From: Enterobacteriaceae bacterium LSJC7
Lineage (GTDB): Bacteria; Pseudomonadota; Gammaproteobacteria; Enterobacterales; Enterobacteriaceae
Assembly (NCBI GenBank): GCA_000302695.1
Contig: AMFN01000014.1
Coordinates: 186,001 to 250,000 of the forward strand
Direction of reading: 5' to 3'
Length of the DNA stretch: 64,000 nucleotides
In this document: positions 39,487-49,514 of the stretch, in pieces
Layout: every line of letters begins with the position of its first letter
Numbering within the stretch: the stretch's first letter is position 1
The notes under the pieces: generated by a model
What the model saw: the letters and a program-made list of their open reading frames with translations, nothing else
Databases searched by the model: none
Told to the model about the DNA's origin: nothing
Position numbers and translations under genes: made by a program

Positions 39487-39518
39487 AGGAGGTGCCGTGT
39501 TGGCACCTCCCTTTTTTT
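39487..39518 (+). terminator. Strong plus-strand intrinsic terminator next to sdaB
   Basis: Stem GGAGGTGCC-GTGTT-GGCACCTCC followed by nine T (39510-39518). It faces the sdaB stop. On the minus strand the hairpin is followed by TGATTCAAAAGG, which lacks a T run, so it does not look like the sdaB terminator and must serve plus-strand transcription. Confidence 0.75.
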
Positions 39519-40886
39519 TTAATCGCAGGTTACAATTTTCATTGCCAGACCGCCACGTGACGTTTCGCGGTATTTGGCGTTCATGTCTTTGCCCGTTTCA
39601 TACATGGTTTCAATCACCTTATCCAGGCATACGCGTGGCTCACTGGTACGGCGCAGCGCCATACGTGCCGCGTTCACGGCTTTCACCGCAGCGATAGCGT
39701 TACGCTCAATGCACGGGACCTGAACCTGGCCTGCAACCGGATCGCAGGTCAACCCCAGGTTATGCTCCATGCCAATTTCAGCGGCGATGCACACCTGCAT
39801 CGGGCTTGCGCCCAGAAGTTCTGCCAGCCCTGCCGCAGCCATGGAGCAGGCCACGCCCACTTCGCCCTGGCAGCCTACTTCAGCGCCTGAAATAGAGGCA
39901 TTCATCTTATATAACGAACCGATGGCGCTTGCCGTCAGCATAAAACGCGCCAGTGAGTTGGCATTAACTTCGCGGATAAACTTGTCGTAGTAAGCCAGCA
40001 CTGCCGGGACAATACCGCACGCGCCGTTAGTCGGTGCGGTGACCACACGGCCACCGGCTGCGTTTTCTTCGTTAACTGCCAGTGCAAACATGTTAATCCA
40101 GTCAACCACACTCATCGGGTCGAGGCTTACCTTGTCGCTGCTAACCAGCATGCGGCGCAGTGCGGCGGCGCGGCGCGGTACACGCAGTTTACCGGGCAAT
40201 ACGCCCTCGGTGGTGGTACCGCGCTCTATGCCTGCACGCATTACATCCCAGACGGCGGCGAAGTGCGCCTCCAGCTCCTGCTGGGAATGCAGTGCCAGCT
40301 CGTTTTTCAGCATCAGCCCGGACAGGGACAGGCCGGTTTCACGACAGTGGCGCTGCAAATCGGCGGCATTAGCATAAGGGTAAGGCACCTGCACCGCCGA
40401 GGTTTCTTCTACGCCAAAGTGCGCTTCATCAACAATAAAGCCGCCGCCAATGGAGTAATAGGTCTGGCTGTAGAGCACCTTCTCACCCGCAAGGGCGGTG
40501 ATGCGCATACCATTTTCATGCAGTGACAGGTTGTCGGCATGGAAATTCATGCACTGATCAACCGGGAACTCGACCTCATGGCGGCCGTTGGCAAGCGACA
40601 GGCGGCCGTGGGTATTCACGTCCTGAATCACATGCGGGATGCTGTCGATATCCACCGTGTCCGGCAGGTTACCGGCCAGCCCCATAATAATGGCGATATC
40701 GGTGTGGTGCCCTTTGCCGGTCAGCGACAGTGAACCGTAGACATCAACGACCACGCGCGTGACGTCGTTCAACAGGCCTTTGGCGATAAGATCGTCGGTA
40801 AACTGTTTCCCGGCCTTCATCGGTCCTACCGTGTGCGAGCTGGAAGGACCAATCCCAATTTTGAAAATATCGAAAACGCTAATCAT
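39519..40886 (-). CDS. sdaB: L-serine deaminase II SdaB
   Basis: Iron-sulfur L-serine dehydratase of 455 aa, converting serine to pyruvate and ammonia. The N-terminal beta domain ([16 protein letters not shown]) and the alpha domain with the conserved cluster and catalytic cysteines ([49 protein letters not shown]) are intact. It is the second gene of the sdaC-sdaB operon; a 66-nt gap separates it from sdaC. The length equals E. coli SdaB. Confidence 0.97.
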   Translation of the reverse strand: MISVFDIFKIGIGPSSSHTVGPMKAGKQFTDDLIAKGLLNDVTRVVVDVYGSLSLTGKGHHTDIAIIMGLAGNLPDTVDIDSIPHVIQDVNTHGRLSLANGRHEVEFPVDQCMNFHADNLSLHENGMRITALAGEKVLYSQTYYSIGGGFIVDEAHFGVEETSAVQVPYPYANAADLQRHCRETGLSLSGLMLKNELALHSQQELEAHFAAVWDVMRAGIERGTTTEGVLPGKLRVPRRAAALRRMLVSSDKVSLDPMSVVDWINMFALAVNEENAAGGRVVTAPTNGACGIVPAVLAYYDKFIREVNANSLARFMLTASAIGSLYKMNASISGAEVGCQGEVGVACSMAAAGLAELLGASPMQVCIAAEIGMEHNLGLTCDPVAGQVQVPCIERNAIAAVKAVNAARMALRRTSEPRVCLDKVIETMYETGKDMNAKYRETSRGGLAMKIVTCD

Positions 40887-40952
40887 GATGTTTCCACCAG
40901 AAAATACAGAGAATACGGGAGGAAGCGCCGCACGGGGGCGGCGCTGAAAAGG

Positions 40953-42236
40953 TTAGCTGAACAGAGAGTAGAAAATCGCAGAGATGGCAATCAGGCCCAT
41001 AATCACAACAAAGACGTTGCTGATGTGGCCGCTGTATTTGCGCATGGCCGGGACTTTCTGGATGGCGTACATCGGCATCAGGAACAGAATCATCGCGATA
41101 ACCGGGCCGCCCAGGGTTTCAATCATGCCGAGAATGCTCGGGTTCAGCGTGGCCACAAGCCAGGTGGTCAGCAGCATGAAGATAGCGGTGATGCGGTTCA
41201 TACGGTTGATTTCAATGTTCATCCCGCGGCTGCGCAGCTGTTTGATGACGATGCCGTTGAAACCTTCACGTGCGCCCAGGTAGTGGCCCAGGAATGATTT
41301 GGTGATAGCCACGATGGCGATAATCGGCGCCATCCAGGCAATCAGCGGGGCATTAAAGTGGTTTGCCAGATAAGACAAAATGGAGATGTTCTGTGCTTTT
41401 GCCGCAGCGAGGTCTGACGGAGACAGGCTCAGTACGCAGCTGAAGACAAAGAACATGACCGTCAGCACCATCATGATGTGGGCGTAAGCAAGGATTTTAG
41501 AGCACTTCTTCTCTGCACCTGCGCCGTATTCTTCACGTTTGGCAACGGCGAAAGACGAAATAATCGGTGAGTGGTTAAAGGAGAAAACCATAACCGGAAT
41601 GGCCAGCCACAGCGTCATCCACAGGCCGTTGCCGGTGCTGCTGCTCAGGCTCAGGGTTTCCAGTGCTGCACCGTTCCACTGCGGAATCAGGTAGAGCGCG
41701 AGCAGCATCAGTGCTGCCACAAACGGGAAAACCAGCACGCTCATCGCTTTAACAATCATCTGCTCGCCAAAGCGCACAATAGCCATCATGCCGGCAATCA
41801 GGATAAGCGACAGAATGGCGCGCGGCGGTGCCTGCATACCGAGCTGGTGAGTCAGGAAACTCTCAACCGTGTTGGTAATCGCCACGCTGTAGACCAGCAG
41901 AATGGGGTAAATCGCAAAGAAGTAGAGCAGGGTGATGAGCTTACCGGCACCCACACCAAAGTGCTCTTCTACCACTTCGGTAATGTCTTCGCCCGGATTT
42001 TTACCTGACAGCACAAAGCGCGTCAGGCCACGGTGGGCAAAAAAGGTCATCGGGAATGCCAGCACGGCCATGATAAACAGCGGGATAAGACCGCCAACGC
42101 CTGCGTTAATTGGCAGGAACAGTACGCCTGCACCAATGGCGGTGCCGTAGAGGCCAAGCATCCAGATGGTGTCGGTTCTGCGCCACGAACTGCGCTTTTC
42201 TACAGAAGCAAGGGTGCTGGTTTGGGTGGTATCCAT
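40953..42236 (-). CDS. sdaC: Serine:H+ symporter SdaC
   Basis: 427-aa inner-membrane serine importer of the HAAAP (hydroxy/aromatic amino acid permease) family, about 11 transmembrane segments. The N-terminal helix block TIWMLGLYGTAIGAGVLFLP and the later PIISSFAVAKREEYG loop are family hallmarks. It is the first gene of the operon with sdaB, so uptake and deamination of serine are expressed together. A CRP-like site lies 160 nt upstream. Confidence 0.96.
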   Translation of the reverse strand: MDTTQTSTLASVEKRSSWRRTDTIWMLGLYGTAIGAGVLFLPINAGVGGLIPLFIMAVLAFPMTFFAHRGLTRFVLSGKNPGEDITEVVEEHFGVGAGKLITLLYFFAIYPILLVYSVAITNTVESFLTHQLGMQAPPRAILSLILIAGMMAIVRFGEQMIVKAMSVLVFPFVAALMLLALYLIPQWNGAALETLSLSSSTGNGLWMTLWLAIPVMVFSFNHSPIISSFAVAKREEYGAGAEKKCSKILAYAHIMMVLTVMFFVFSCVLSLSPSDLAAAKAQNISILSYLANHFNAPLIAWMAPIIAIVAITKSFLGHYLGAREGFNGIVIKQLRSRGMNIEINRMNRITAIFMLLTTWLVATLNPSILGMIETLGGPVIAMILFLMPMYAIQKVPAMRKYSGHISNVFVVIMGLIAISAIFYSLFS

Positions 42237-42651
42237 GAATCGATCTCCTGGGGAACGAAATATGCCAGATAATTAGTCAATCACATTGTTAAAGTGCTTG
42301 ACCGTAATAGGAAATACTGTGCAGAGCGAGTTTTTTGTAATTTTTGCCCATGGCTTGGTTATGCGGCGCAAAGATACATTGGCGCCGTTTATGTATCAGT
42401 GATCGCGATCGCAATTACATTAATCCACTTTCTGAGATTAAATTGATGGAGTTTTGTACTGGCTAAAAACCGTTGAGTGGTGAATTTTCGCGGTCAAACT
42501 AGCATGACTGCACTTTGCTTTGAATCATGGTTTCAGCACTATCAGATTCAATGCTGAAAAAAGTAGAAAGATCGGGATTTAATTTTGATTAATCTGAGGA
42601 TATTGCGAGGCGGCAGCATGAAATTTAAAGCAACCGTTTACGTGCAGACGT
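42237..42651. other. sdaC upstream regulatory region
   Basis: About 415 nt with no gene. It should hold the sdaCB promoter. A possible CRP site is listed separately. Otherwise only AT-rich stretches are seen. Confidence 0.4.
42398..42413. promoter_or_regulatory. Possible CRP site upstream of sdaC
   Basis: AGTGA-TCGCGA-TCGCA resembles TGTGA-N6-TCACA with one mismatch in each half. In E. coli sdaC transcription is CRP-dependent, which makes the site plausible. It is centred about 170 nt before the start codon and includes two Dam GATC sites. Confidence 0.3.
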
Positions 42652-42676
42652 AAAAAAAGCAGCCCGCAGGCTGCTT
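42652..42676 (-). terminator. Terminator of ppnN
   Basis: On the minus strand AAGCAGCC-TGCG-GGCTGCTT followed by TTTTT, 10 nt after the ppnN stop. Confidence 0.85.
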
Positions 42677-42685
42677 GAACGTGAT

Positions 42686-44050
42686 TCAGGTGATAATTTC
42701 GTAACACGGAATGTACGCGCTGCCCGGCAGTTTCATGCGGTGCTGCGCCACGAAGCCCTGAAGCAAATCATCCATCTGTTTCATCATCTTCGGGTCACCG
42801 TGAATTTTGTACGGGCCGCGTTCTTCAATAGCACGGATCCCCACTTCCTTAACGTTACCCGCGACAATACCGGAAAACGCGCGGCGCAGGTCTGCGGCCA
42901 GCTGTTCAGCCGGACGGTCAGGGTAAAGCCCCAGATTCGCCATGTTCTCGTGGGTCGGTTCAAACGGCACCTGCAAATCCGGCGCGATGCGAATTGACCA
43001 GTTGAACCCATAAGAATCGCCGGTTTCACGGCGGTTTTCCTTCACGCGCGGCATGGCTTTTTTCATGTGCTGTGCCACTTTTGCCGGGTCGTCGATGATG
43101 ATTTCGTAATGACGACGCGCCTGCTCGCCCAGCGTGTTGACAATGAACTCATCCAGCACGCGGAAATAATCGGCGCTTTCACTCGGGCCGGTGAGGATAA
43201 GCGGCAGAACCTGGTCGTGGTTGTGCGGATTCATCAGAATGCCGAGCAGATAAAGCAGCTCTTCGGCGGTGCCGACGCCGCCTGGGAAAATAATAATACC
43301 GTGGGCGATACGCACAAACGCTTCAAGACGCTTTTCAATGTCTGGCATGATGATGAGTTCATTCACCAGCGGGTTAGGTGGCTCGGCGGCAATAATGGAC
43401 GGCTCGGTCATGCCGATAAAGCGTCCTTCTTTATAGCGCTGCTGGGCGTGGCCAACCGCCGCGCCTTTCATTGGTGCTTCCATAGCACCAGGACCACAGC
43501 CAGTACATATATTCAGCTCACGCAGCCCCAGCTCATTACCGACGCGGCGTGCGTAGAGATATTCGTTTTCATTGATTGAGTGACCGCCCCAGCACACCAC
43601 CATATTCGGGGCTTCGCCCACGTGCAGCGCGCGGGCGTTACGCAGAATGGAGAACACCAGGTTGGTAATGTGGATGGAGTTTTCCAGATTCAGGTGCTGA
43701 AAGCGCCCGGCCCAGGCAATCTGGCCGTTTACAAACAGGATATCGCGCAGCACCGCAAACAGGTTGGCCTGTAGCGAGCGGATAATCTGGCCGTCTACAA
43801 ACGCCTTTTCCGGAGGATTGACCAGTTCGAGCTTCACGCCGCGCTCGCGGCGCAGCACGTTGATATCGAAATTTTCATAGCGCGACAGCAGCTCTTTGCT
43901 GTTGTCGGTCTGGCTGCCGGAATTGAGCACCGCAAGTGAACAGTTGCGAAACAGTTGGTAAAGATCGCTGCTGGCGGTGCGCTTAAGCATATCGACTTCC
44001 AGCTGCGACAGCATGTCCATGGAACCAAGAGGACTGATATGTGTAATCAA
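42686..44050 (-). CDS. ppnN: Pyrimidine/purine nucleotide 5'-monophosphate nucleosidase PpnN
   Basis: 454-aa LOG-family nucleosidase (formerly YgdH) that splits nucleoside monophosphates into base and ribose-5-phosphate and is activated by (p)ppGpp in E. coli, linking it to RelA encoded 14 kb away. Signature motifs are [14 protein letters not shown] and the LOG motif [12 protein letters not shown], both in the central Rossmann-like domain. The start [14 protein letters not shown] equals the E. coli N-terminus. The gene is 96 nt downstream of queF on the same strand. Confidence 0.96.
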   Translation of the reverse strand: MITHISPLGSMDMLSQLEVDMLKRTASSDLYQLFRNCSLAVLNSGSQTDNSKELLSRYENFDINVLRRERGVKLELVNPPEKAFVDGQIIRSLQANLFAVLRDILFVNGQIAWAGRFQHLNLENSIHITNLVFSILRNARALHVGEAPNMVVCWGGHSINENEYLYARRVGNELGLRELNICTGCGPGAMEAPMKGAAVGHAQQRYKEGRFIGMTEPSIIAAEPPNPLVNELIIMPDIEKRLEAFVRIAHGIIIFPGGVGTAEELLYLLGILMNPHNHDQVLPLILTGPSESADYFRVLDEFIVNTLGEQARRHYEIIIDDPAKVAQHMKKAMPRVKENRRETGDSYGFNWSIRIAPDLQVPFEPTHENMANLGLYPDRPAEQLAADLRRAFSGIVAGNVKEVGIRAIEERGPYKIHGDPKMMKQMDDLLQGFVAQHRMKLPGSAYIPCYEIIT

Positions 44051-44146
44051 GTAAGCTCCTTATGGGCGATAAGTGCAGCGCCCCTGGTGTTTACAATAGC
44101 CCTGGCCGCCTCGCTTTAACAACCCTGCGGCACAAATTGCGCGGCT

Positions 44147-44992
44147 CTACTGGCGCGCCAGGCGACCGGTTGCCGGAGTAAATGTGCTGTTGCTGCGCCA
44201 GGGGTTAATGTCCAGGCCGCCGCGTCGCGTATAGCGCGCGTAGACGCTGAGGCTGTGTGGGTGGCACAGGCGCTGAATGTCATTAAAAATACGCTCAACA
44301 CACTGTTCGTGAAACTCGTTATGGTGGCGAAACGACACCAGGTAGCGCAGCAGTTTTTCGCGATCGATGCGCGGGCCACGGTAGTGAATCTGCACCGAAC
44401 CCCAGTCCGGCTGGTGGGTAATCAGGCAGTTGGATTTGAGTAGATGGCTGACGAGCGTTTCTTCGACTTCTTCGCTGCCTGCGGCGCCGGCAAGATAATC
44501 GGCGCTGAATGCGTAGCTGTCGATGGTTATCGGCTGCTCGTCAATACATTCACCCGCAAACGCCGCCACCGCTGTGCCTTCAAGTTCACTCAGGCGATGC
44601 AGTACGACGCTCACATCGCCCTGAGCGCAGGCGCGCAGGTCGCGCTCAAGCGTGGCGTGCACCTGCTGCCAGTCGGCAAAACGCGTCTGGTTGAAGCTGT
44701 TGAGATAGAGCTTAAAGCTTTTGGACTCCACCAGGTTCACGCTGCTGGCATCCAGTTCCACATGGCCGACGGCAACCTGCGGCAGTCCGTGGGCGTTGAG
44801 CCAGGACAGCTCATACAGTGTCCAGATATCTTTGCCGTGAAACGGCAGATTGTCGTCATTGAGCCCCAGCGGGGTGCGATTAAGACTGCGCGGCACCGGC
44901 TGTAATAACGATGCGTCGTAAGTATCGCGGTACTCGGTGGTTTTGCCGAGCGTCAGGCCACTGAGCGCCTGGTGGTTATCGTAACCGGACAT
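44147..44992 (-). CDS. queF: NADPH-dependent 7-cyano-7-deazaguanine reductase QueF
   Basis: Reduces preQ0 to preQ1 in queuosine biosynthesis. It is the long two-domain (YqcD) type of 281 aa, with the catalytic cysteine in [16 protein letters not shown] and the substrate glutamate in the [12 protein letters not shown] stretch. The N-terminal half has the structural T-fold without active site. ATG at 44990-44992. It is divergent from syd with only 68 nt between start codons, so their promoters overlap. Confidence 0.96.
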   Translation of the reverse strand: MSGYDNHQALSGLTLGKTTEYRDTYDASLLQPVPRSLNRTPLGLNDDNLPFHGKDIWTLYELSWLNAHGLPQVAVGHVELDASSVNLVESKSFKLYLNSFNQTRFADWQQVHATLERDLRACAQGDVSVVLHRLSELEGTAVAAFAGECIDEQPITIDSYAFSADYLAGAAGSEEVEETLVSHLLKSNCLITHQPDWGSVQIHYRGPRIDREKLLRYLVSFRHHNEFHEQCVERIFNDIQRLCHPHSLSVYARYTRRGGLDINPWRSNSTFTPATGRLARQ

Positions 44993-45060
44993 GTGTTTCG
45001 CCTCTGTAAAGCAGGTACAATCAGCCGCGTAGTGTAGCTTACCGCGTAAGGAGAGAGAAA

Positions 45061-45606
45061 TTGAACGACGTAAAGCAGGCCTTAACGGATTTCACCCGCC
45101 GCTATTGTGAGTCCTGGCAGCAGGCAAATGGCCGTGGGCCGCGCAGTGAAGAACTGTATGGTGTGCCGTCGCCCTGCATTACGGCAACCGGTGAAGACGG
45201 CGTGTTCTGGCAGCCACAGCCTTTTGCGCCGCAGGCGGATTTACGCGGTGTGGAAAAGGCGCTGGATATTGTCATCCGTCAGGATATTCATGACTTTTAT
45301 ACCACGCAGTTTGCGGGGTATATGACGGTGACGCTTGGCGAGCACCATTTTACGCTGCTACAAACCTGGAGTGCGGATGATTTTCGTCGCGTGCAGGAAA
45401 ATCAAATTGGTCATTTATTAATTCAGCGACGTCTGAAATTATCGCCTACATTATTTATTGCGACGCTGGACAGCGAACTGGACGTTATCTCTGTCTCTAA
45501 TGTGACGGGCGAAGTACGCCTTGAAACATTAGGCACTTCACGCTACACGCCTTTGGCTCCTGGGTTGGGAACGTTCCTTGCTCAGCTCACCCCGCAGATC
45601 CTGTGA
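45061..45606 (+). CDS. syd: SecY-interacting protein Syd
   Basis: 181-aa cytoplasmic protein that binds SecY and contributes to quality control of the translocon. The start is TTG at 45061, preceded by AAGGAGAG 6-13 nt upstream, which decides for this rare codon; no in-frame ATG gives the full domain. Conserved motifs are [29 protein letters not shown] and [22 protein letters not shown]. The length is identical to E. coli Syd. Confidence 0.93.
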   Translation: MNDVKQALTDFTRRYCESWQQANGRGPRSEELYGVPSPCITATGEDGVFWQPQPFAPQADLRGVEKALDIVIRQDIHDFYTTQFAGYMTVTLGEHHFTLLQTWSADDFRRVQENQIGHLLIQRRLKLSPTLFIATLDSELDVISVSNVTGEVRLETLGTSRYTPLAPGLGTFLAQLTPQIL

Positions 45607-45817
45607 CAGACTTTTGACTACAAGCTTGTGAGAGATCTCTTACAACAGCTGTAGGACATCGCTGTTTGATATGCAGAATCAATCCCACATAGTTAATGAT
45701 AATACTCTATTTATCATGGGATTAAGGTTTTACAGAATGGCTTACGAATGAAAGTTTGGCGATCTTTGCTACGGAGCATGGGTTGTAAGCCTGACGGTTT
45801 TAGGGGATTCTATATCC
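45607..45817 (+). promoter_or_regulatory. csrB promoter region
   Basis: 211 nt between syd and csrB. It contains the UvrY box listed separately and the presumed sigma70 promoter just before 45818 (TTCTAT at 45808-45813 is a possible -10). In E. coli this region binds UvrY and IHF. No IHF site was fixed by eye. Confidence 0.6.
45627..45644. promoter_or_regulatory. UvrY (GacA-type) binding site of csrB
   Basis: 18-nt inverted repeat TGTGAGAGATCTCTTACA, the BarA/UvrY upstream activating sequence pattern TGTNAG-N6-CTTACA. It is centred about 180 nt upstream of the csrB start, the distance known from E. coli. Confidence 0.85.
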
Positions 45818-46186
45818 ATCGACAGGGAGTCGAAATAAAGAAGGCGGTATCAGGATGATGCCTCTTCTGGAATCAGGAACACGCCGGGGATGGCGCTACA
45901 AGGAAGGCTTCAGGAAGAAGCAAGAGGATAACGCAGGATAGCGTAAAAGGACACCTCCAGGAAGGAGACCGAGAGCCGGACGGGACAGAAGGCGGGTCAT
46001 GAAGACCAGGGTGAACGTCAGGATGGCGTCACACGCATCAGGATGATGGCACGGAGCAGTAACGAAGGAACGTAGGTCAGGATGGCCACGGGAAAAGTTG
46101 TCAAGGATGAGCAGGGAGCATTGAAGGTAGCTGGATTGCTGCAAAACGAACCAGGGGCACTGTGAAAGCAGTGCCCCTACTTTTTT
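45818..46186 (+). ncRNA. csrB: CsrB regulatory RNA
   Basis: Non-coding RNA that sequesters the translational regulator CsrA. It has 369 nt from ATCGACAGGGAG to the T run, the E. coli length. It contains 23 GGA triplets by my count, many as CAGGA in hairpin loops, which are the CsrA sites. The 3' half AAAAGTTGTCAAGGATGAGC and the terminator AGGGGCACTG-TGAAAG-CAGTGCCCCT with six T are conserved. It is activated by UvrY; the cognate kinase BarA is encoded at 53537-56293. Confidence 0.96.
46153..46186 (+). terminator. Terminator of csrB
   Basis: Perfect 10-bp stem AGGGGCACTG / CAGTGCCCCT with a 6-nt loop, then AC and six T. Confidence 0.9.
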
Positions 46187-46257
46187 ATGGAGGCTTTTAG
46201 CCCACGCCCTTCCCCGTGATATTCTTGCGCCCTTCTGATATTCCTGACGAGGTTCCC

Positions 46258-46584
46258 ATGGAACGCCACAATGCCGTGCGCGAGCGGCTCCTGCATATTG
46301 AACACGTTCTGCGCGATGGCCAGCACTGGCAGACGACATCTCCCGCAGACAGCGCTTTTGCAAGCAGCCAACCCTTTTGTATGGACACCCTGGCACCGCA
46401 CGAATGGTTACAGTGGGTGCTGTTGCCGCGCATGCACGCGCTGCTTGACGGCGGGCATCCACTACCACAGGCCTTTGCCGTCGCGCCCTACTATGAGATG
46501 GCGCTTGAGGCGGGCTGGCCGCAGCGTGACGCGCTACTGGCCGCGCTGGTGGCGCTTGATGCACTTTTTGCCGGGGATGCCTGA
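46258..46584 (+). CDS. yqcC: YqcC family protein
   Basis: 108-aa small cytoplasmic protein of the YqcC/DUF446 family, of unknown function. The family block PFCMDTLAPHEWLQWVLLPRM and AFAVAPYYEMAL are well kept. ATG 46258 with ACGAGG upstream was chosen over 46216, which would overlap the csrB terminator region. It overlaps truC as TGATG and is the first gene of the yqcC-truC-yqcA operon. Confidence 0.92.
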   Translation: MERHNAVRERLLHIEHVLRDGQHWQTTSPADSAFASSQPFCMDTLAPHEWLQWVLLPRMHALLDGGHPLPQAFAVAPYYEMALEAGWPQRDALLAALVALDALFAGDA

Positions 46585-47375
46585 TGCTGGAAATCCTTTA
46601 TCAGGATGAATGGTTGGTGGCGGTCAATAAACCGTCTGGCTGGCTGGTGCACCGAAGCTGGCTTGACCGCGATGAAAAAGTGGTGGTGATGCAGACCGTG
46701 CGCGACCAGATTGGTCAGCACGTTTTTACCGTGCACCGCCTCGACAGGCCAACCTCTGGCGTGCTGCTGATGGGCTTATCAAGCGAGGTAGGGCGGCTTT
46801 TATCTCAACAGTTTGAATCACACCAGATTCACAAGCATTATCACGCCATTGTGCGCGGCTGGCTGGAAGATGAGGCAACGCTGGATTATCCGCTGCGCGA
46901 GGAGCTGGATAAAATTGGCGATAAGTTCAGCCGTACTGATAAAGAACCGCAACCTGCGCTGACGCACTATCGCGGCATTGCGACCTGTGAAATGCCGGTC
47001 GCTATCGTGCGCTACAGCAGCGCACGCTACAGTCTGGTGGAAATGGCCCCGCAAACCGGGCGTAAGCACCAGCTTCGCCGCCACATGGCGCATTTACGCC
47101 ACCCTATTATCGGTGACAGCAAACACGGCGATCTGCGCCAGAACCGGGCAGCAGCAGAGCATTTTGGCTGCAACCGTCTGATGCTGCACGCAAGCCGCCT
47201 TGAGTTGACTCACCCGGTGACTGGCGAACCGCTGCGTATTGAGGCTGGACTGGACTCGGTCTGGATGCGGGCGCTGACAGACTTTGGCTGGCGTGGGATT
47301 CTCCCCGAAATTGAAAGGGTTGCCTTTGGCCCTGACAGCGTCCAGGATGTTAACGATTCTACGTTTAAGGAGTGA
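46584..47375 (+). CDS. truC: tRNA pseudouridine(65) synthase TruC
   Basis: 263-aa RluA-family pseudouridine synthase that modifies U65 in some tRNAs. The catalytic aspartate is D54 in HRLDRPTSGVLLMGL. The motif GRKHQLRRHMAHLRHPIIGD is the conserved nucleotide-flipping and binding block. ATG 46584 overlaps the yqcC stop. yqcA starts 6 nt after its stop, so all three are one operon. Confidence 0.95.
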   Translation: MLEILYQDEWLVAVNKPSGWLVHRSWLDRDEKVVVMQTVRDQIGQHVFTVHRLDRPTSGVLLMGLSSEVGRLLSQQFESHQIHKHYHAIVRGWLEDEATLDYPLREELDKIGDKFSRTDKEPQPALTHYRGIATCEMPVAIVRYSSARYSLVEMAPQTGRKHQLRRHMAHLRHPIIGDSKHGDLRQNRAAAEHFGCNRLMLHASRLELTHPVTGEPLRIEAGLDSVWMRALTDFGWRGILPEIERVAFGPDSVQDVNDSTFKE

Positions 47376-47381
47376 CAGGCT

Positions 47382-47828
47382 ATGGCCGAAGTGGGCATTT
47401 TTGTCGGAACCATTTACGGAAACGCGCTGCTGGTAGCCGAAGAGGCGCAGGCTATTCTGGCAAGCCAGGGGCATGACGCAAAGGTATTTGAAGACCCTGA
47501 AGCCGCGGACTGGGAGCGCTATCGCAATGGCTACGCGCTGGTGGTGACCTCAACTACCGGCCAGGGTGACCTGCCCGACAGCATTGTGCCGCTGTTTGAA
47601 GCCATTAAGGTTATTGGCTGGCACCCGGAGCTGAAATACGGCCTTATTGCGCTTGGCGACAGCATGTATGACAACTACTGCGGCGGCGGTAAGCAGTTTG
47701 ACGCGCTGTTGCAGGAGCAGGGCGCAGCCCGCCTGGGTGAGGTGCTGACCATTGACGCCAGTGAAACCACTGAGCCTGAAAGCGTCTCGAATCCCTGGGT
47801 TGAACACTGGAGCACGCTGGTTAAATAA
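47382..47828 (+). CDS. yqcA: Flavodoxin YqcA
   Basis: 148-aa short-chain flavodoxin, a cytoplasmic FMN electron carrier. The phosphate loop is [15 protein letters not shown] at about residues 7-21, and the isoalloxazine loops are [13 protein letters not shown] and [18 protein letters not shown]. In E. coli YqcA supports isoprenoid synthesis and other reductases weakly. It ends the yqcC-truC-yqcA operon. Confidence 0.94.
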   Translation: MAEVGIFVGTIYGNALLVAEEAQAILASQGHDAKVFEDPEAADWERYRNGYALVVTSTTGQGDLPDSIVPLFEAIKVIGWHPELKYGLIALGDSMYDNYCGGGKQFDALLQEQGAARLGEVLTIDASETTEPESVSNPWVEHWSTLVK

Positions 47829-47834
47829 GCCACA

Positions 47835-47858
47835 GCCCTTCGCGTTGGCGAAGGGCAT
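47835..47858 (+). terminator. Weak terminator-like hairpin after yqcA
   Basis: Stem GCCCTTCGC-GTTG-GCGAAGGGC directly after yqcA, followed by ATCTTCC, so the T run is poor. It could be a terminator or an mRNA-stabilising hairpin. Confidence 0.5.
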
Positions 47859-48155
47859 CTTCCACCCGCGTTAAAAAGCGCGCACACCTCTCATTTCCCG
47901 CTATTTCGTGAAGCATCGCCCAGTCGTTTGTGCCGATGCCCTAAATCCCGTTTTAACTATCCATGAAAGTTGTATTCCTGCACGGTGAGGGCGCGCCGGG
48001 GCATTTTTATACTGTCTGCGTCAGTTCATAAAACCGCAGCTACTCTGCCAACACAACAACTCGCTGCGGATTGTCACGGCATATCATTCTGATTAACCCA
48101 GGGGTTGTGCTGTTCAGAATGGATGTAGCCACGGGCTATTATTCAGGAGTACAAC
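47859..48155. other. gudP upstream region
   Basis: About 300 nt with no gene. TATACT at 48008-48013 is a candidate -10 for gudP, with no good -35, in line with activator (CdaR) dependence known for gud genes in E. coli. CdaR sites could not be recognised. CAGGAGT at 48142-48148 is the gudP ribosome site. Confidence 0.4.
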
Positions 48156-49514
48156 ATGAACACATTTAGCCAGGCGCAAAGCGTTGTTGAAAAACGCACA
48201 AACGCCCGCTACTGGATAGTGGTGATGCTGTTTATTGTCACCTCATTTAACTACGGCGACAGGGCAACGCTGTCGATTGCCGGTTCGGAAATGGCGCGCG
48301 ACATTGGCCTGGATCCGGTTGGCATGGGTTACGTTTTCTCTGCTTTCTCATGGGCCTACGTGATTGGGCAAATTCCCGGCGGCTGGCTGCTCGACCGGTT
48401 TGGCTCCAAGCGCGTCTATTTCTGGTCCATTTTTATCTGGTCGCTGTTTACGCTGTTACAGGGCTTTGTCGATATCTTTAGCGGTTTTGGCATCATTATC
48501 GCGCTGTTCACACTGCGCTTTCTGGTCGGCCTTGCCGAAGCGCCCTCTTTTCCCGGCAACAGTCGCATTGTAGCCGCCTGGTTCCCGGCACAGGAGCGCG
48601 GCACGGCGGTCGCCATTTTTAACTCAGCCCAGTACTTCGCAACGGTAATTTTCGCGCCGATTATGGGCTGGCTTACCCACGCGGTGGGCTGGTCACACGT
48701 GTTCTTCTTTATGGGTGGACTTGGCATCATCATCAGTTTTTTATGGCTGAAAATGATTCACGATCCGGTCAGTCATCCGGGCGTAAACAAAGCCGAACTG
48801 GACTATATCGAGCAAGGCGGTGCGCTGGTCAACATGGACCAGACCAGTAGCAAAGAAAAAGTGCCGTTTTCGCAGAAATGGGGCCAGATTAAGCAGCTGC
48901 TTGGCTCACGAATGATGATTGGTATCTACATCGGGCAGTACTGCATTAATGCGCTGACCTATTTCTTTATTACCTGGTTCCCGGTTTATCTGGTGCAGGC
49001 GCGCGGCATGTCGATTCTCAAAGCCGGGTTTGTCGCCTCTGTGCCGGCGATATGCGGCTTTATTGGCGGTGTGCTCGGCGGCGTGATTTCCGACTGGTTG
49101 ATGCGCCGCAGTGGTTCGCTGAACATTGCGCGCAAAACGCCAATTGTGGTCGGGATGCTGCTCTCTATCAGCATGGTGTTCTGCAACTATGTGCAGGCTG
49201 AATGGATGGTAGTGGGCTTTATGGCGCTGGCCTTCTTTGGCAAAGGCATTGGTGCGCTCGGCTGGGCCGTGATGGCAGATACCGCGCCTAAAGAAATTAG
49301 CGGTCTTAGCGGTGGCCTGTTCAATATGTTCGGCAATATCTCCGGCATTGTCACACCGATTGTCATTGGCTATATCGTTGGCGTGTCTGGCTCCTTCAAC
49401 GGCGCGCTGGTTTACGTGGGCATCCATGCGTTCATCGCCATCCTCAGCTATCTGGTGCTGGTAGGTGATATCAAGCGTATTGAGCTTAAACCGGTACCGG
49501 GAGTGCGCTCATGA
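48156..49514 (+). CDS. gudP: D-glucarate/galactarate permease GudP
   Basis: 452-aa MFS transporter of the anion:cation symporter (ACS) family with 12 predicted membrane segments; it takes up D-glucarate. Family marks are [12 protein letters not shown] and [21 protein letters not shown] in the first half and [20 protein letters not shown] in the second. It is the first gene of the gud operon. The stop overlaps the gudX start as ATGA. Confidence 0.94.
   Translation: MNTFSQAQSVVEKRTNARYWIVVMLFIVTSFNYGDRATLSIAGSEMARDIGLDPVGMGYVFSAFSWAYVIGQIPGGWLLDRFGSKRVYFWSIFIWSLFTLLQGFVDIFSGFGIIIALFTLRFLVGLAEAPSFPGNSRIVAAWFPAQERGTAVAIFNSAQYFATVIFAPIMGWLTHAVGWSHVFFFMGGLGIIISFLWLKMIHDPVSHPGVNKAELDYIEQGGALVNMDQTSSKEKVPFSQKWGQIKQLLGSRMMIGIYIGQYCINALTYFFITWFPVYLVQARGMSILKAGFVASVPAICGFIGGVLGGVISDWLMRRSGSLNIARKTPIVVGMLLSISMVFCNYVQAEWMVVGFMALAFFGKGIGALGWAVMADTAPKEISGLSGGLFNMFGNISGIVTPIVIGYIVGVSGSFNGALVYVGIHAFIAILSYLVLVGDIKRIELKPVPGVRS

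Noticed and set aside
45896-46564. 222-codon minus-strand open frame across csrB and yqcC
   Set aside because: The region is occupied by the csrB RNA and yqcC on the plus strand; the peptide is low-complexity and resembles nothing.
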